Shown: positions 1 to 9,913 of the stretch, piece by piece
Position numbering within the stretch: position 1 is the first letter of the stretch
Layout: every line of letters starts with the position of its first letter
NCBI RefSeq assembly: GCF_002954705.1
Contig: NZ_MSCO01000001.1
Location: forward strand, 753,736 to 817,735
Length of the DNA stretch: 64,000 nt
Reading direction: 5' to 3'
Origin: Aliivibrio sifiae
GTDB taxonomy: Bacteria > Pseudomonadota > Gammaproteobacteria > Enterobacterales > Vibrionaceae
Translations under genes and position numbers: made by a program
The notes under the pieces: model-generated
What the model was told of the DNA's origin: nothing
Databases searched by the model: none
What the model saw: the letters and a program-made list of their open reading frames with translations, nothing else

Positions 1-484
1 TAACCCATGCAGTTACGCGCTCTTCTGTAAGCTCTGGTTGACGATCTTCATCAATACAAAGACCTACAAAGTTATTTTCATCAACGAGTGCTTTAGAAGC
101 TTCAAATTCATAGCCTTCAGTTGGCCAGTAGCCAATAACTGTGCCGCCTTTAGCTTCAACGATATCACGGATGTTACCCATCGCATCACAGAAGTATTCA
201 GCGTAATCTTCTTGATCACCACAGCCAAAGATGGCAACAAGCTTAGTCGAAAAATCAATGCCTTCTAATTCTGGGAAGAAATCATCCCAATCACATTGAG
301 CTTCACCGTAGTACCATGTAGGGATACCTAAAAGAAGAAGATCGAAGTTATCGATATCTTCTTTGCTGCTTTTTGCAATGTCTTGAACATGAACGAGCTT
401 TTTACCAAGCTGTTTTTGAATCATCTTGCCAATAGCTTCAGTATTACCTGTGTCGCTACCAAAGAAGAGTCCTACACTTGCCAT
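1..484 (-). CDS. fldA: flavodoxin I (3' end beyond window)
   Basis: Small FMN electron carrier of the cytoplasm that donates electrons to radical-SAM and other reductive enzymes. The N-terminus reads MASVGLFFGSDTGNTEAIG, where SDTGNT is the FMN-phosphate loop of long-chain flavodoxins. IPTWYYGE and FGCGDQEDYAEYF are the flavin-ring loops. About 161 codons are visible and the frame is still open at base 1, so only roughly 15 residues are missing compared with the usual 175. The ATG is at 484-482. The next two leftward genes (DUF2788 protein, ybfF) follow the order fldA-x-ybfF-seqA known in enterobacteria and vibrios. Identification is firm; the C-terminus is not visible. Confidence 0.96.
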   Translation of the reverse strand, partial: MASVGLFFGSDTGNTEAIGKMIQKQLGKKLVHVQDIAKSSKEDIDNFDLLLLGIPTWYYGEAQCDWDDFFPELEGIDFSTKLVAIFGCGDQEDYAEYFCDAMGNIRDIVEAKGGTVIGYWPTEGYEFEASKALVDENNFVGLCIDEDRQPELTEERVTAWV

Positions 485-542
485 ATGATGAATACCTGTA
501 TTTGTCTGTATTAATTAAAAATAGATGTTATTAGATCAGTGA

Positions 543-764
543 TTAGCCTAGACCTGCACCTTCCCAGCTTAGCTGAATAATCCCTTTAGCAATGAAACCT
601 GTACATCCTAAAAAGAGTACTAGCCAAACAATTTTTCGGCCAAAAGCAGGTACGTTTGCTTGCTTTAAGACATCTTTAATAGCCATACCGATAAAAAAGA
701 ATATCGAGGCAAACAATAAATCTAAACCAATAGATTCAATGAGATCAAAATGTTCATATAGCAT
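543..764 (-). CDS. DUF2788 family small membrane protein
   Basis: A 73-residue protein with two hydrophobic segments (about residues 14-32 and 45-65) separated by a short basic loop (KDVLKQANVPAFGRK). It matches what I know of the DUF2788 family, which sits beside fldA and ybfF in vibrios and pseudomonads. Its function is not known. It lies leftward between fldA and ybfF with about 60 and 87 bp gaps, so co-transcription from upstream of ybfF is possible. The family assignment is from recalled sequence resemblance and conserved context; no role is inferred beyond an inner-membrane location. Confidence 0.8.
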   Translation of the reverse strand: MLYEHFDLIESIGLDLLFASIFFFIGMAIKDVLKQANVPAFGRKIVWLVLFLGCTGFIAKGIIQLSWEGAGLG

Positions 765-851
765 GAATTAGCCTTATCTTAGGTAAGTGACCTAAATCTG
801 AACGAATAATTTGGCAAAACTATATCATAGCTTTGACATTGTTGGTATGGA

Positions 852-1628
852 TTATCTATTACCAACTTTGGCTAAAAATCGACTTATGACCCGATAAATG
901 ACTTCAGGCTTTTCTGCATGGAGCCAATGACCTGTGCCATTTACAATATGTGCTTTAGCTTTTGGAAATTGCAGCATAATTTCTTTTTGATGTGAAGCTT
1001 GGATGTAATCGGAGTTTTCCCCTTTTATAAACAGAACATCTCCCGTAAATGGTGAGATTGGCTCCCAACCTATAATATGATGATAATTGTTTAATAATGC
1101 TGGGACATTAAAGCGTAAATTTAAGTGTTCGTTTTCTTTATATAATGACTTGCTTAGAAATTGTCGTACACCAGGGTCTACGATTGACGTTGCAAGTAAT
1201 TGGTTTGCTTCTTTTCGAGTTGTTGGCGGAGTATCTATAATGCGTTGAAGACCTGAAAAAACAGCATCGTGTCTATGTTCAGGATAAGCAACTGGAGCCA
1301 TGTCTAAAACAACTAATGAAGAGACGATTTCTGGTTTTTGACCAGATATTGCCATGACAACTTTACCTCCCATTGAGTGGCCAATGAGATGCGCAGATGA
1401 AATCGATAAGTGTTCAAGAAGCGTTATAATATCAAATGCGAGCGTTTGATAATTATGATCTTCTGAATGAAAAGAATGGCCATGATTTCGAAGATCAATA
1501 CTGATCACTCGATAAGATGATTCTAATTGGCGTGCTAGAAGACCTAGATTATCTAAATTCCCAAATAAGCCATGAATTAGGATCAAAGGATCCCCATTTC
1601 CTTGTTCTTTATAGTTAAGTAGCTTCAT
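852..1628 (-). CDS. ybfF: alpha/beta-hydrolase esterase YbfF
   Basis: Cytoplasmic alpha/beta-hydrolase of 258 residues. The oxyanion motif HGLFG is at residues 19-23, the nucleophile elbow GHSMGG puts the catalytic serine at about 85, and the C-terminal GTGHWLHAEKP supplies the catalytic histidine. E. coli YbfF hydrolyses short-chain and some acyl-CoA esters; the natural substrate is unclear. Length agrees with the family (about 254). It is transcribed leftward, diverging from seqA across a roughly 95-bp AT-rich gap that must hold both promoters. The seqA neighbour is the standard enterobacterial/vibrio arrangement. Confidence 0.9.
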   Translation of the reverse strand: MKLLNYKEQGNGDPLILIHGLFGNLDNLGLLARQLESSYRVISIDLRNHGHSFHSEDHNYQTLAFDIITLLEHLSISSAHLIGHSMGGKVVMAISGQKPEIVSSLVVLDMAPVAYPEHRHDAVFSGLQRIIDTPPTTRKEANQLLATSIVDPGVRQFLSKSLYKENEHLNLRFNVPALLNNYHHIIGWEPISPFTGDVLFIKGENSDYIQASHQKEIMLQFPKAKAHIVNGTGHWLHAEKPEVIYRVISRFLAKVGNR

Positions 1629-1722
1629 TTTTCTGCGTTGTGTTAGGTTTGTCGTAGAGTATCACGATTATACAATGTATAATCGTGCCTTCATAAATAG
1701 ATTATAGAATACGAACCATATA

Positions 1723-2271
1723 ATGAAGACAATTGAAGTAGACGAAGAACTATACCGCTTTATTGCGAGCCAAACTCAACACATCGGTGAAAGTGCCTCT
1801 GATATTTTACGTCGTCTCTTAATGCAGTCATCACCTTTAGACTCTGTTATTTCTGTTTCAACACCTGTTGAAGTTCAGAAAAAGGGCATAGTAGTCAGTA
1901 AAGATGCTGGTAAAGAGGCATCTGTAGATCGCGTTAAAGCGGTACGTACCTTATTAATCTCTGATGAATTTTCCGCATTAGATAAAGCGATTGATCGTTT
2001 TTTAACTGTGCTATCAGAATTATATAAAATTGACTCAAAGGCGTTCTCTGAAGCGACTGAAGTAAAAGGAAGAACTCGAGTTTATTTTGCAGACAATCAA
2101 GAAACGTTGATTGCAAGTGGTAAAACAACCAAGCCCCGTGAAATTAACGGCACTCCATTTTGGGTTATCACTAATACAAATACTAATCGCAAGCGCCACA
2201 TGGTTGAGTTGTTGATGGAGCGTATGGGTTTCCATCATGATTTGACAGAAAAAGTGTGCGCGGCGATTTAA
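1723..2271 (+). CDS. seqA: SeqA, negative modulator of replication initiation
   Basis: SeqA binds hemimethylated GATC sites, sequesters newly replicated oriC and organises nascent DNA behind forks. The N-terminal oligomerisation segment (MKTIEVDEELYRFIASQT, with ASDILRRLL) and the C-terminal DNA-binding part (TRVYFADNQETL, GTPFWVITNTNTNRKRHMV) are both recognisable. The length, 182 residues, is normal. A central stretch rich in Ser/Val/Lys (about residues 40-75) is the flexible linker. It is followed 48 bp later by pgm in the same direction, as in E. coli, so the two may be one transcript. Confidence 0.97.
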   Translation: MKTIEVDEELYRFIASQTQHIGESASDILRRLLMQSSPLDSVISVSTPVEVQKKGIVVSKDAGKEASVDRVKAVRTLLISDEFSALDKAIDRFLTVLSELYKIDSKAFSEATEVKGRTRVYFADNQETLIASGKTTKPREINGTPFWVITNTNTNRKRHMVELLMERMGFHHDLTEKVCAAI

Positions 2272-2319
2272 TTTTTTGAGTTACAGCTCAAAATATAATT
2301 TGTCACAAGGAATCGTCAA

Positions 2320-3966
2320 ATGGCTATACATCCTCGTGCTGGGCAGAAAGCTCAGCAAGAAGATTTACACAATATCCCAGCATTAGTCTCTAATTATTTC
2401 TTATTAGAGCCTGATGCATTAAATCCAGATCAAAAAGTACAATTTGGTACTTCGGGTCATCGTGGGACGGCAGATAAAGCAACGTTTAATCAACATCATA
2501 TTTGGGCTATTGCTCAAGCTGTTGCTGATGTACGTAAGGAAAATGGGGTAACAGGGCCGCTTTTCTTAGGTAAAGATACGCATGCTTTGTCTGAATCGGC
2601 TTTCATTTCGACTATTGAAGTATTAGTTGCTAATGGCGTAGAAGTTATTATCCAAGAAGATAATGGCTACACACCAACTCCAGGTATTTCTCATGCAATC
2701 TTAACGCATAACGTTAAATTTGATGATAAAGCTGATGGTATTGTTATTACTCCTTCTCATAACCCACCTCAAGATGGCGGCATTAAATATAATCCGACTC
2801 ATGGGGGACCTGCAGAAGGTGAGTTAACGACGGCAATTGAAAATCAAGCCAATCTACTTATCGCAAATGAATTGAATGGTGTAAAACGTATTCCAATCAA
2901 TGAAGCGATGACATCCGATCTAGTTAAACAAGTGGATTTAGTGAAGCCATATATTGATGATTTAAAAAATGTCGTCAATATTGAAGCGATTCAAAAAGCA
3001 AATTTAAAATTAGGCGTAGATCCATTAGGTGGTTCTGGTATTGAATACTGGCGTCAAATTGGTCAAGCATTTGATCTGGATTTAACTCTAGTAAGTGAAG
3101 CGATTGATCCATCATTCCAATTTATGTCGTTAGATAAAGACGGTGTAGTACGCATGGATTGTTCTTCACCTTATGCAATGGCTGGCTTGTTATCATTAAA
3201 AGACGACTACGATTTAGCCTTTGGTAATGATCCTGATTATGATCGCCATGGTATTGTTACGCCATCAGGCTTAATGAACCCAAATCACTACCTGGCTGTA
3301 TGTATTGATTATTTATATCGTAATCGTCCAGCTTGGAAAGCAGAGGTCGCTGTAGGTAAAACTCTAGTATCTTCAGCTATTATTGATAAAGTAGTTGCAG
3401 ATTTAGGCCGTGACCTATGCGAAGTCCCAGTTGGCTTTAAGTGGTTTGTTGATGGTTTATATGCTGGTTCTCTTGGTTTTGGTGGTGAAGAGAGTGCTGG
3501 TGCATCTTTCTTACGCTTTGATGGTACACCTTGGTCAACTGATAAAGATGGTATTCTTTTATGTTTACTTGCGGCTGAAATCACAGCAATTACAGGTATG
3601 AATCCTCAAGAGTACTACAATAAATTAGCTGCTCAACATGGTGAATCAAGTTATAACCGCATTCAAGCAGTAGCAAATAAAGCTCAGAAAGCAGTATTAA
3701 GTAAGCTATCTCCAGAAATGGTATCAGCAACAACGCTTGCTGGTGATGAAATCACTGCTCGTTTAACGCATGCTCCAGGTAATGGCGCTGCAATTGGTGG
3801 TCTTAAAGTAACAACAGCTAATGGTTGGTTTGCTGCTCGTCCATCAGGAACAGAAGAAATCTACAAGATTTACTGTGAAAGCTTTAAAGGTGCAGAGCAC
3901 TTAGCATTGATTGAGCAAGAAGCTCAAGAGATTGTAAGCAATGTGTTTAAAGACGCTGGCTTATAA
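2320..3966 (+). CDS. pgm: phosphoglucomutase (alpha-D-glucose phosphate-specific)
   Basis: Interconverts glucose 1-phosphate and glucose 6-phosphate in the cytoplasm, feeding UDP-glucose and glycogen pathways. The phosphoserine loop [11 protein letters not shown] places the catalytic Ser at 146; the Mg loop DPDYDRHG uses Asp 304, 306 and 308; [10 protein letters not shown] binds sugar; [12 protein letters not shown] near the C-terminus binds phosphate. The 548-residue length fits the Pgm (not GlmM/ManB) subfamily. The ATG at 2320 has an AAGGAAT sequence upstream. A hairpin terminator follows at 3987-4014. Downstream of seqA, as in enterobacteria. Confidence 0.97.
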   Translation: MAIHPRAGQKAQQEDLHNIPALVSNYFLLEPDALNPDQKVQFGTSGHRGTADKATFNQHHIWAIAQAVADVRKENGVTGPLFLGKDTHALSESAFISTIEVLVANGVEVIIQEDNGYTPTPGISHAILTHNVKFDDKADGIVITPSHNPPQDGGIKYNPTHGGPAEGELTTAIENQANLLIANELNGVKRIPINEAMTSDLVKQVDLVKPYIDDLKNVVNIEAIQKANLKLGVDPLGGSGIEYWRQIGQAFDLDLTLVSEAIDPSFQFMSLDKDGVVRMDCSSPYAMAGLLSLKDDYDLAFGNDPDYDRHGIVTPSGLMNPNHYLAVCIDYLYRNRPAWKAEVAVGKTLVSSAIIDKVVADLGRDLCEVPVGFKWFVDGLYAGSLGFGGEESAGASFLRFDGTPWSTDKDGILLCLLAAEITAITGMNPQEYYNKLAAQHGESSYNRIQAVANKAQKAVLSKLSPEMVSATTLAGDEITARLTHAPGNGAAIGGLKVTTANGWFAARPSGTEEIYKIYCESFKGAEHLALIEQEAQEIVSNVFKDAGL

Positions 3967-3986
3967 TTAAACCAGTTAGAATGGAT

Positions 3987-4014
3987 AAAAAGCAGCGCAT
4001 GTCGCTGCTTTTTT
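3987..4014 (+). terminator. Rho-independent terminator after pgm
   Basis: AGCAGCG at 3991-3997 pairs with CGCTGCT at 4003-4009 over a 5-nt loop, followed by a run of six T. Lies 20 bp after the pgm stop codon. Confidence 0.88.
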
Positions 4015-4033
4015 ATTATTAAAGTGGGTAGTA

Positions 4034-4792
4034 ATGATGAATAACTTTCAGTTAGAACAACTATTAAATAAAGAATTAAAATCTCAACTTATTAAAGATT
4101 ATTGCCCTAATGGACTTCAAGTTGAAGGGAAGAAGGAAGTCTTAAAAATTATTACAGGTGTAACTGCTTCTCAAGCACTTATTGATGCTGCAATCGAAAA
4201 AAATGCAGATGCTTTGTTAGTTCATCATGGCTATTTCTGGAAGGGTGAAAGTGAGTCAATTAAAGGGATGAAAGGTAATCGTATTCGGTCTTTAATTAAA
4301 AATGACATTAATTTATTGGCTTATCATCTTCCTTTAGATATTCATCCGACACTTGGTAATAATGCTGAATTAGCACGTTTATTTTCGATTGTAAATGTAG
4401 AAGGCCTAGAGCCAACACCTCAATCTATCGCAATGAAAGGGGAATTTGACGTTGCACTATCTGGTGAAGATCTGGCTTTAAGGATTGATCAAGTATTGAG
4501 TCGAAAACCTTTGCACATTACACCAGATATAAATAAAGACATTAAAACAGTGGCGTGGTGCTCTGGTGGTGGGCAAGATTACATTGAATTAGCTGCTCAA
4601 CAGGGTATTGATGCATTTATTTCTGGTGAGGTATCTGAAAGAACGACGTATATCGCGCGTGAATTAGGTATTCACTATTTTGCCGCAGGTCATCATGCGA
4701 CCGAGCGTTATGGTGTTAAGGCTCTGGGTGAATGGTTAGCGAAAGGGCAGGGTTTTGATGTGGAATTTATTGATATTGATAATCCAGTATAG
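4034..4792 (+). CDS. ybgI: Nif3-like dinuclear metal centre protein YbgI
   Basis: A 252-residue member of the NIF3/YbgI family, which forms hexameric toroids with a two-metal centre per subunit; biochemical function is still debated. Visible metal-ligand motifs are LLVHHGYFW (paired His near residues 62-63), AYHLPLDIH and, near the C-terminus, AAGHHATERYG, whose His and Glu complete the site. Two ATG codons are adjacent (4034 and 4037); GGGTAGT precedes them. It ends 17 bp before a bidirectional terminator shared with gltA. Family identification is firm; metal identity and role are not visible. Confidence 0.92.
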   Translation: MMNNFQLEQLLNKELKSQLIKDYCPNGLQVEGKKEVLKIITGVTASQALIDAAIEKNADALLVHHGYFWKGESESIKGMKGNRIRSLIKNDINLLAYHLPLDIHPTLGNNAELARLFSIVNVEGLEPTPQSIAMKGEFDVALSGEDLALRIDQVLSRKPLHITPDINKDIKTVAWCSGGGQDYIELAAQQGIDAFISGEVSERTTYIARELGIHYFAAGHHATERYGVKALGEWLAKGQGFDVEFIDIDNPV

Positions 4793-4809
4793 TACCTATT
4801 TGGAATAAT

Positions 4810-4844
4810 AAAAAAGGTTGATGTTAATACATCAACCTTTTTTG
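4810..4844. terminator. bidirectional terminator between ybgI and gltA
   Basis: AAAAAGGTTGATGT at 4811-4824 pairs with ACATCAACCTTTTTT at 4829-4843 over a TAAT loop. The A-run and T-run on the two sides let it act for both converging genes. Confidence 0.88.
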
Positions 4845-4891
4845 TTTATAAGTCTAACGATTTAAATCCGATTCTGAATTTAAGCTCAGGA

Positions 4892-6181
4892 CTATTCACG
4901 TTCATGAAGTGGTTTAAACTCACGAAGCTCTTCACCAGTGTAAAGCTGACGAGGACGACCGATGCGGTTATTTGGGTCACTGTGCATTTCACTCCAGTGT
5001 GCAATCCAACCAACAGTACGAGAAAGTGCGAAGATTACAGTAAACATAGATACAGGAATACCAATAGCTTTCAAGATAATACCTGAGTAGAAATCTACGT
5101 TTGGATACAGCTTCTTAGAAACAAAATATTCATCAGAAAGCGCAATACGTTCAAGCTCCATTGCAACATCTAACAGTGGATCTTTAATATTAAGTTCTTT
5201 CAGTACTTCATGACACGCTTCACGCATTACGGTTGCACGTGGGTCATAGTTTTTATAAACACGGTGACCAAAGCCCATTAGACGGAATGGGTCATCTTTA
5301 TCTTTTGCTTTTTCAACGTATTCATCAATGTTATCAAGAGAACCAATCTCTTCAAGCATACGTAGACACGCTTCGTTTGCACCACCATGAGCAGGGCCCC
5401 ATAGTGAAGCAATACCTGCAGCGATACATGCAAATGGGTTAGCACCAGAAGAGCCAGCTAAACGTACAGTCGATGTTGAAGCATTTTGTTCGTGGTCTGC
5501 ATGTAACGTAAATATTTTATCCATAGCACGAGCGACTACAGGATTTACTTCGTATTCTTCACATGGGTTTGCAAACATCATGTGTAGGAAGTTTTCAGCG
5601 TACGTTAAGTCATTACGTGGGTAGATAAACGGCTGGCCAATAGAATACTTGTAACACATGGCAGAAAGCGTTGGCATTTTAGATAACAGTCGGAATGCTG
5701 CGATTTCACGGTGTTCATCATTACTAACATCTAATGAGTCGTGATAAAAAGCAGCTAAAGCTCCAACAACACCACACATAACAGCCATTGGGTGAGCATC
5801 ACGGCGGAAACCATGGAAGAAGCTTGAAATTTGCTCATGGACCATAGTATGGCGAGTCACGATATCTTTAAACGCTTCGTATTCCTCACGACTGGGTGCT
5901 TGGCCATTAAGTAGTATGTAACAAACTTCTAAGTAATCTGCATTATTGGCTAATTGATCAATAGGAAAACCACGGTGTAATAGAACACCTTTGTCACCGT
6001 CGATATAAGTTATTTGAGACTCACAAGATGCAGTGGCAAGAAAACCTGGGTCAAATGTGAAGTAACCACTTGCTCCTAATTTTCGCACATCGATCACTTC
6101 AGGACCGATGGTACCGTCCATGATCGGCATGTTTACTGGGGCCTGACCTTCGATGTGAAGGGTTGCCTTTTTATCAGCCAT
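4892..6181 (-). CDS. gltA: citrate synthase (type II, hexameric)
   Basis: Condenses oxaloacetate and acetyl-CoA at the entry of the TCA cycle. At 429 residues it matches the NADH-regulated Gram-negative type. Catalytic motifs are present: [14 protein letters not shown] (His about 264), [13 protein letters not shown] (His about 305) and YPNVDFYSG (Asp about 362). The ATG at 6181-6179 has AAGGAGAATGTT directly upstream, a strong ribosome-binding site. It points away from sdhC across a 400-bp control region, as in E. coli, and the TCA genes of the window continue on the other strand. Confidence 0.98.
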   Translation of the reverse strand: MADKKATLHIEGQAPVNMPIMDGTIGPEVIDVRKLGASGYFTFDPGFLATASCESQITYIDGDKGVLLHRGFPIDQLANNADYLEVCYILLNGQAPSREEYEAFKDIVTRHTMVHEQISSFFHGFRRDAHPMAVMCGVVGALAAFYHDSLDVSNDEHREIAAFRLLSKMPTLSAMCYKYSIGQPFIYPRNDLTYAENFLHMMFANPCEEYEVNPVVARAMDKIFTLHADHEQNASTSTVRLAGSSGANPFACIAAGIASLWGPAHGGANEACLRMLEEIGSLDNIDEYVEKAKDKDDPFRLMGFGHRVYKNYDPRATVMREACHEVLKELNIKDPLLDVAMELERIALSDEYFVSKKLYPNVDFYSGIILKAIGIPVSMFTVIFALSRTVGWIAHWSEMHSDPNNRIGRPRQLYTGEELREFKPLHERE

Positions 6182-6588
6182 AACATTCTCCTTTTGTTAT
6201 ATTTTTATATTATCCCGGATATGAGAGTGACAACTTTGTACCTATTACACGGGCTAATGTCAATTTTTGTGCGCTTATGTGTGCACTTGTTTATATTTTT
6301 AATGAAAATAAAGTTAATTTTCTGTGGTGTGATGTAGGTGTTATTTAACCGTTTGTAATCAGATGTTTCACATCGTATACTGCGGCTGAGTTTCTGTTCT
6401 GTCCCTTATATTATATAGGGTTAACGAGATTTTCATCTACTTAAAAATAGAGTTAGATTTGTTAAATAACTCACATAAAGAGATGTTGCTCACAATGAAA
6501 GTTATGAAAATGTTAAATTTGAATGGCTTTTGATAGAACAGAGGTATCTATAACAATAAAATGCTCAATGGAGCTGAGTGAGCCCCTT
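6182..6588. promoter_or_regulatory. gltA-sdhC divergent control region
   Basis: About 400 bp between divergent gltA and sdhC, AT-rich, with no convincing gene. In E. coli the equivalent region carries ArcA and CRP control of both operons. I could not place such sites with confidence here. Short readable frames inside it have no coding character. Confidence 0.5.
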
Positions 6589-6969
6589 GTGAAAGTTAAA
6601 AAGTCAAGACCTGTCAACCTAGATCTACAAACGATCCGTTTTCCCTTAACGGCTATCGCCTCAATTTTACATCGCGTAAGTGGTGTAATTACTTTTGTTT
6701 CTGTTGGAATACTGCTTTGGTTGCTCAACCTATCGCTTTCTTCGCCTATTGGATTCGCACAAGCCGCTGATTATATCGATGGTTTTTTTGTGACGTTCAT
6801 TATGTGGGGAATTCTGACTGCGCTTGCTTATCATATAGTTGTTGGTGTTCGTCATTTATTGATGGATATGGGCTACTTTGAAGAGCTTAAGTCAGGTACT
6901 CAAAGTGCTAAAGTTGCGTTTGCAATTACAGCGGTATTATCTCTTTTAGCAGGAGTATTGGTATGGTAG
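6589..6969 (+). CDS. sdhC: succinate dehydrogenase cytochrome b556 subunit
   Basis: Membrane anchor of complex II that binds haem b and ubiquinone. The core [14 protein letters not shown] and [13 protein letters not shown] is nearly the same as in E. coli SdhC; the His of [14 protein letters not shown] is the haem-ligand region. Three membrane helices are evident. Start choice is uncertain. GTG at 6589 gives MKVKKSRP, aligns with the E. coli start, yields 126 residues and has GAGTGAG six bases upstream. ATG 6568 would add 7 residues and ATG 6523 would add 22 with no family counterpart. It overlaps sdhD by 7 bp. Confidence 0.93.
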   Translation: MKVKKSRPVNLDLQTIRFPLTAIASILHRVSGVITFVSVGILLWLLNLSLSSPIGFAQAADYIDGFFVTFIMWGILTALAYHIVVGVRHLLMDMGYFEELKSGTQSAKVAFAITAVLSLLAGVLVW

Positions 6970-7310
6970 CTAACGTATCTTCATTTGGTCGTAATGGCGT
7001 ACACGATTTTATTTTAATTCGTGCCAGCGCGATCATTCTTACCCTCTACACACTATATATTGTTGGTTTCTGTGCATTTGGTCCAGAACTGACTTACCTA
7101 TCATGGACAAACTTCTTTGGCGGTTTGTTTACAAAAGTGTTTACGATGCTAGCACTGCTTTCCATATTAATTCATGCATGGATTGGCTTATGGCAAGTAC
7201 TCACTGATTACATTAAACCTATGCTGTTGCGTGCTCTGCTTCAATTAGGTTTAGTGTCTGTTCTTTTAGGATATTTCTTCTCTGGTTTAGTTATTGTGTG
7301 GGGTGTGTAG
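6963..7310 (+). CDS. sdhD: succinate dehydrogenase membrane anchor subunit
   Basis: Second membrane subunit of complex II, 115 residues with three hydrophobic helices. The motif [20 protein letters not shown] carries the His/Asp-Tyr region that forms the quinone and haem pocket in SdhD. The ATG lies inside the end of sdhC and the stop codon TAG shares its last G with the sdhA start, so the four sdh genes are tightly translationally coupled. Confidence 0.95.
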   Translation: MVANVSSFGRNGVHDFILIRASAIILTLYTLYIVGFCAFGPELTYLSWTNFFGGLFTKVFTMLALLSILIHAWIGLWQVLTDYIKPMLLRALLQLGLVSVLLGYFFSGLVIVWGV

Positions 7311-9076
7311 TGAGTATTGCTGTTAGAGAATTTGACGCCGTAGTAATCGGTGCGGGTGGTGCAGGTATGCGAGCTGCGCTACAAATTTCAGAACAAGGTT
7401 TATCATGTGCCTTGTTATCAAAAGTATTTCCAACTCGTTCTCATACAGTATCAGCTCAAGGTGGTATTACCGTTGCTCTTGGTAATGCACACGAGGATCA
7501 CTGGGAACAACATATGTACGATACGGTAAAAGGCTCTGATTATATTGGAGACCAAGATGCTATCGAGTACATGTGTAAGAATGGACCTGAATCTGTTATC
7601 GAATTAGAAAAAATGGGTTTACCGTTTTCTCGTTTTGATAACGGTACTATCTATCAACGTCCATTTGGCGGTCAGTCTAAGAATTTTGGTGGTGAACAAG
7701 CGGCACGAACAGCTGCTGCAGCGGACCGTACTGGTCATGCTTTACTTCATACTTTATACCAACAAAACATTAAGCATAAAACGACGATTTTTTCTGAATG
7801 GTATGCGCTTGATCTTGTTAAAAACGAAGACGGTGCAATTTTAGGTTGTACTGCTCTTTGTATGGAAACAGGTGAAGTTTGTTACTTTAAATCTAAAGCA
7901 ACTATTCTTGCTACCGGTGGCGCTGGTCGTATTTATGCATCAACAACTAATGCACACATTAATACTGGTGATGGCGTTGGTATGGCCATTCGTGCTGGCG
8001 TTCCAATGCAAGATATTGAAATGTGGCAATTCCACCCAACGGGTATCGCAGGAGCGGGTGTTCTTGTAACTGAAGGTTGTCGTGGTGAAGGTGGTTACCT
8101 ACTGAATAAAGATGGTGAACGCTTCATGGAGCGCTATGCTCCAAACGCGAAAGACCTAGCAGGCCGTGATGTTGTTGCTCGTTCAATGATGGTCGAAATC
8201 CGTGAAGGCCGTGGTTGTGATGGTCCTTGGGGTCCTCATATTAAGCTTAAATTGGATCACCTAGGTAAAGAAACGCTTGAATCTCGTTTACCTGGTGTGT
8301 GTGAGTTGTCTCGTACCTTTGCTCACGTAGATCCAGTAAAAGAACCAATTCCAGTTATTCCTACTTGTCATTACATGATGGGGGGTGTACCAACACAAGT
8401 TTCAGGTCAGGCGATTAAACAAGATGACGCAGGTGCAGATGTTGAAATTCAAGGTCTATTTGCGTGTGGTGAGATTGCCTCAGTGTCAGTACATGGTGCT
8501 AACCGCTTAGGTGGTAACTCTCTGCTTGATTTAGTGGTATTTGGTCGTGCAACAGGGCTTCATTTAGGTGAAACACTGAAGAAGCAAGCCGAAGCTAAAC
8601 CTGCAACTGATGCCGATATTGAAGCCTCTCTTGAGCGTTACAATCGTTGGGAAAACAGTACGGGTGGTGAAGATCCAGTTCAAATCCGTAAAGATTTACA
8701 ACAATGTATGCAAAACAACTTCTCGGTATTCCGCGAAGGTGATGCAATGGCAAAAGGTCTTGAAGAGCTTAAAGTGATTCGTGAACGCCTTAAAAATGCT
8801 TATCTTGCTGATAAATCAACAGAATTTAACACGCAGCGTATTGAGTGTTTAGAGTTAGAAAACTTGATGGAAACGGCATTTGCGACGGCAGTTGCAGCAA
8901 ACTATCGTACAGAAAGTCGTGGAGCGCATGCTCGTTTTGACTTCCCTGAGCGTGATGATGCGAATTGGTTATGTCATTCAGTGTATAACCCTGAGACAGA
9001 ATCGATGACTAAGCGTGGTGTGAACATGGAGCCAATCCATCGTGAAGCATTCCCACCTAAAGCACGTACGTATTAA
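7310..9076 (+). CDS. sdhA: succinate dehydrogenase flavoprotein subunit
   Basis: Catalytic subunit oxidising succinate to fumarate. From the GTG at 7310 the protein is [17 protein letters not shown]..., exactly 588 residues like E. coli SdhA, and [13 protein letters not shown] places the covalent FAD histidine at 45. An in-frame GTG at 7298 would only add four residues lying inside sdhD, so it is not preferred. Substrate and catalytic motifs are seen ([46 protein letters not shown]). One-base overlap with sdhD; sdhB follows 14 bp later. Confidence 0.97.
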   Translation: MSIAVREFDAVVIGAGGAGMRAALQISEQGLSCALLSKVFPTRSHTVSAQGGITVALGNAHEDHWEQHMYDTVKGSDYIGDQDAIEYMCKNGPESVIELEKMGLPFSRFDNGTIYQRPFGGQSKNFGGEQAARTAAAADRTGHALLHTLYQQNIKHKTTIFSEWYALDLVKNEDGAILGCTALCMETGEVCYFKSKATILATGGAGRIYASTTNAHINTGDGVGMAIRAGVPMQDIEMWQFHPTGIAGAGVLVTEGCRGEGGYLLNKDGERFMERYAPNAKDLAGRDVVARSMMVEIREGRGCDGPWGPHIKLKLDHLGKETLESRLPGVCELSRTFAHVDPVKEPIPVIPTCHYMMGGVPTQVSGQAIKQDDAGADVEIQGLFACGEIASVSVHGANRLGGNSLLDLVVFGRATGLHLGETLKKQAEAKPATDADIEASLERYNRWENSTGGEDPVQIRKDLQQCMQNNFSVFREGDAMAKGLEELKVIRERLKNAYLADKSTEFNTQRIECLELENLMETAFATAVAANYRTESRGAHARFDFPERDDANWLCHSVYNPETESMTKRGVNMEPIHREAFPPKARTY

Positions 9077-9090
9077 GAGAGGGCAGAAAG

Positions 9091-9804
9091 ATGAAATTAA
9101 ATTTTTCAATCTACCGTTACAACCCTGATGTAGATAATGCTCCTCACATGAAGGCGTATACGTTAGAAGTAGAAGAAGGTTCTGATATGATGGTGCTAGA
9201 TGCACTTATTTTATTGAAAGAACAAGATCCTACGCTATCGTTTCGACGCTCATGCCGTGAAGGAGTGTGTGGTTCTGATGGTTTGAATATGAATGGTAAA
9301 AATGGACTGGCATGTATTACGCCATTGTCCGAACTTATTGGTAAAGGCGATCTTGTTATTCGCCCACTACCAGGTTTGCCTGTCGTTCGAGATCTGATTG
9401 TCGATATGGCACAGTTCTATGAAAATTATGAGAAAGTAAAACCCTTCTTAATTAGTGATGGTGCAACACCGCCTTCAAGAGAAAACCTACAATCTCCTGA
9501 AGAACGTGAGCATTTAGATGGATTATATGAATGTATCATGTGTGCATGCTGTACGACATCGTGCCCGTCATTCTGGTGGAATCCTGATAAGTTCATCGGA
9601 CCAGCAGGTCTGCTTGCCGCGTACCGTTGGCTAATTGATAGCCGTGATACAGCGACAAATGAACGTTTGTCTAATTTAGACGATGCTTTCAGTGTTTTTC
9701 GTTGCCATGGCATAATGAATTGTGTAAGTGTATGTCCTAAAGGGTTAAACCCAACAAAAGCAATTGGTCATATTAAGACGATGCTATTGAAAAAAGCGGT
9801 GTAA
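9091..9804 (+). CDS. sdhB: succinate dehydrogenase iron-sulfur subunit
   Basis: Electron-transfer subunit of complex II, 237 residues (E. coli 238). CREGVCGSDGLNMNGKNGLAC binds the 2Fe-2S cluster in a plant-ferredoxin fold. CIMCACCTTSCP together with CHGIMNCVSVCPKG supplies ligands of the 4Fe-4S and 3Fe-4S clusters. The RBS GAGAGGGCAG precedes the ATG. It is the last sdh gene; a long hairpin follows before sucA. Confidence 0.97.
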   Translation: MKLNFSIYRYNPDVDNAPHMKAYTLEVEEGSDMMVLDALILLKEQDPTLSFRRSCREGVCGSDGLNMNGKNGLACITPLSELIGKGDLVIRPLPGLPVVRDLIVDMAQFYENYEKVKPFLISDGATPPSRENLQSPEEREHLDGLYECIMCACCTTSCPSFWWNPDKFIGPAGLLAAYRWLIDSRDTATNERLSNLDDAFSVFRCHGIMNCVSVCPKGLNPTKAIGHIKTMLLKKAV

Positions 9805-9813
9805 CCGATATCT

Positions 9814-9880
9814 CCTCAGCTAATATGTTGGTTTAGTCATATATTAGTTGAGGCTTATAAGCCCGGCACAAAAGACCGGG
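9814..9880. other. two hairpins between sdhB and sucA
   Basis: CCTCAGCTAATAT (9814-9826) pairs with ATATTAGTTGAGG (9841-9853) in a 13-bp stem with one G-U pair and a 14-nt loop. A second hairpin, CCCGG/CCGGG at 9862-9866 and 9876-9880, follows. Neither has a downstream T-run, so they look like mRNA-processing or partial-attenuation structures rather than full terminators. Confidence 0.6.
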
Positions 9881-9913
9881 ATATACGTGAAACTACTGGA
9901 TTAAGGGAAAATA

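Noticed and set aside
6240..6390. CRP sites in the gltA-sdhC region
   Set aside because: Several TGTG/TCACA-like half-sites exist, but no pair has the required spacing.
6523..6588. Extended SdhC N-terminus from ATG 6523
   Set aside because: The 22 extra residues have no family counterpart, and the GTG at 6589 aligns with the E. coli start.
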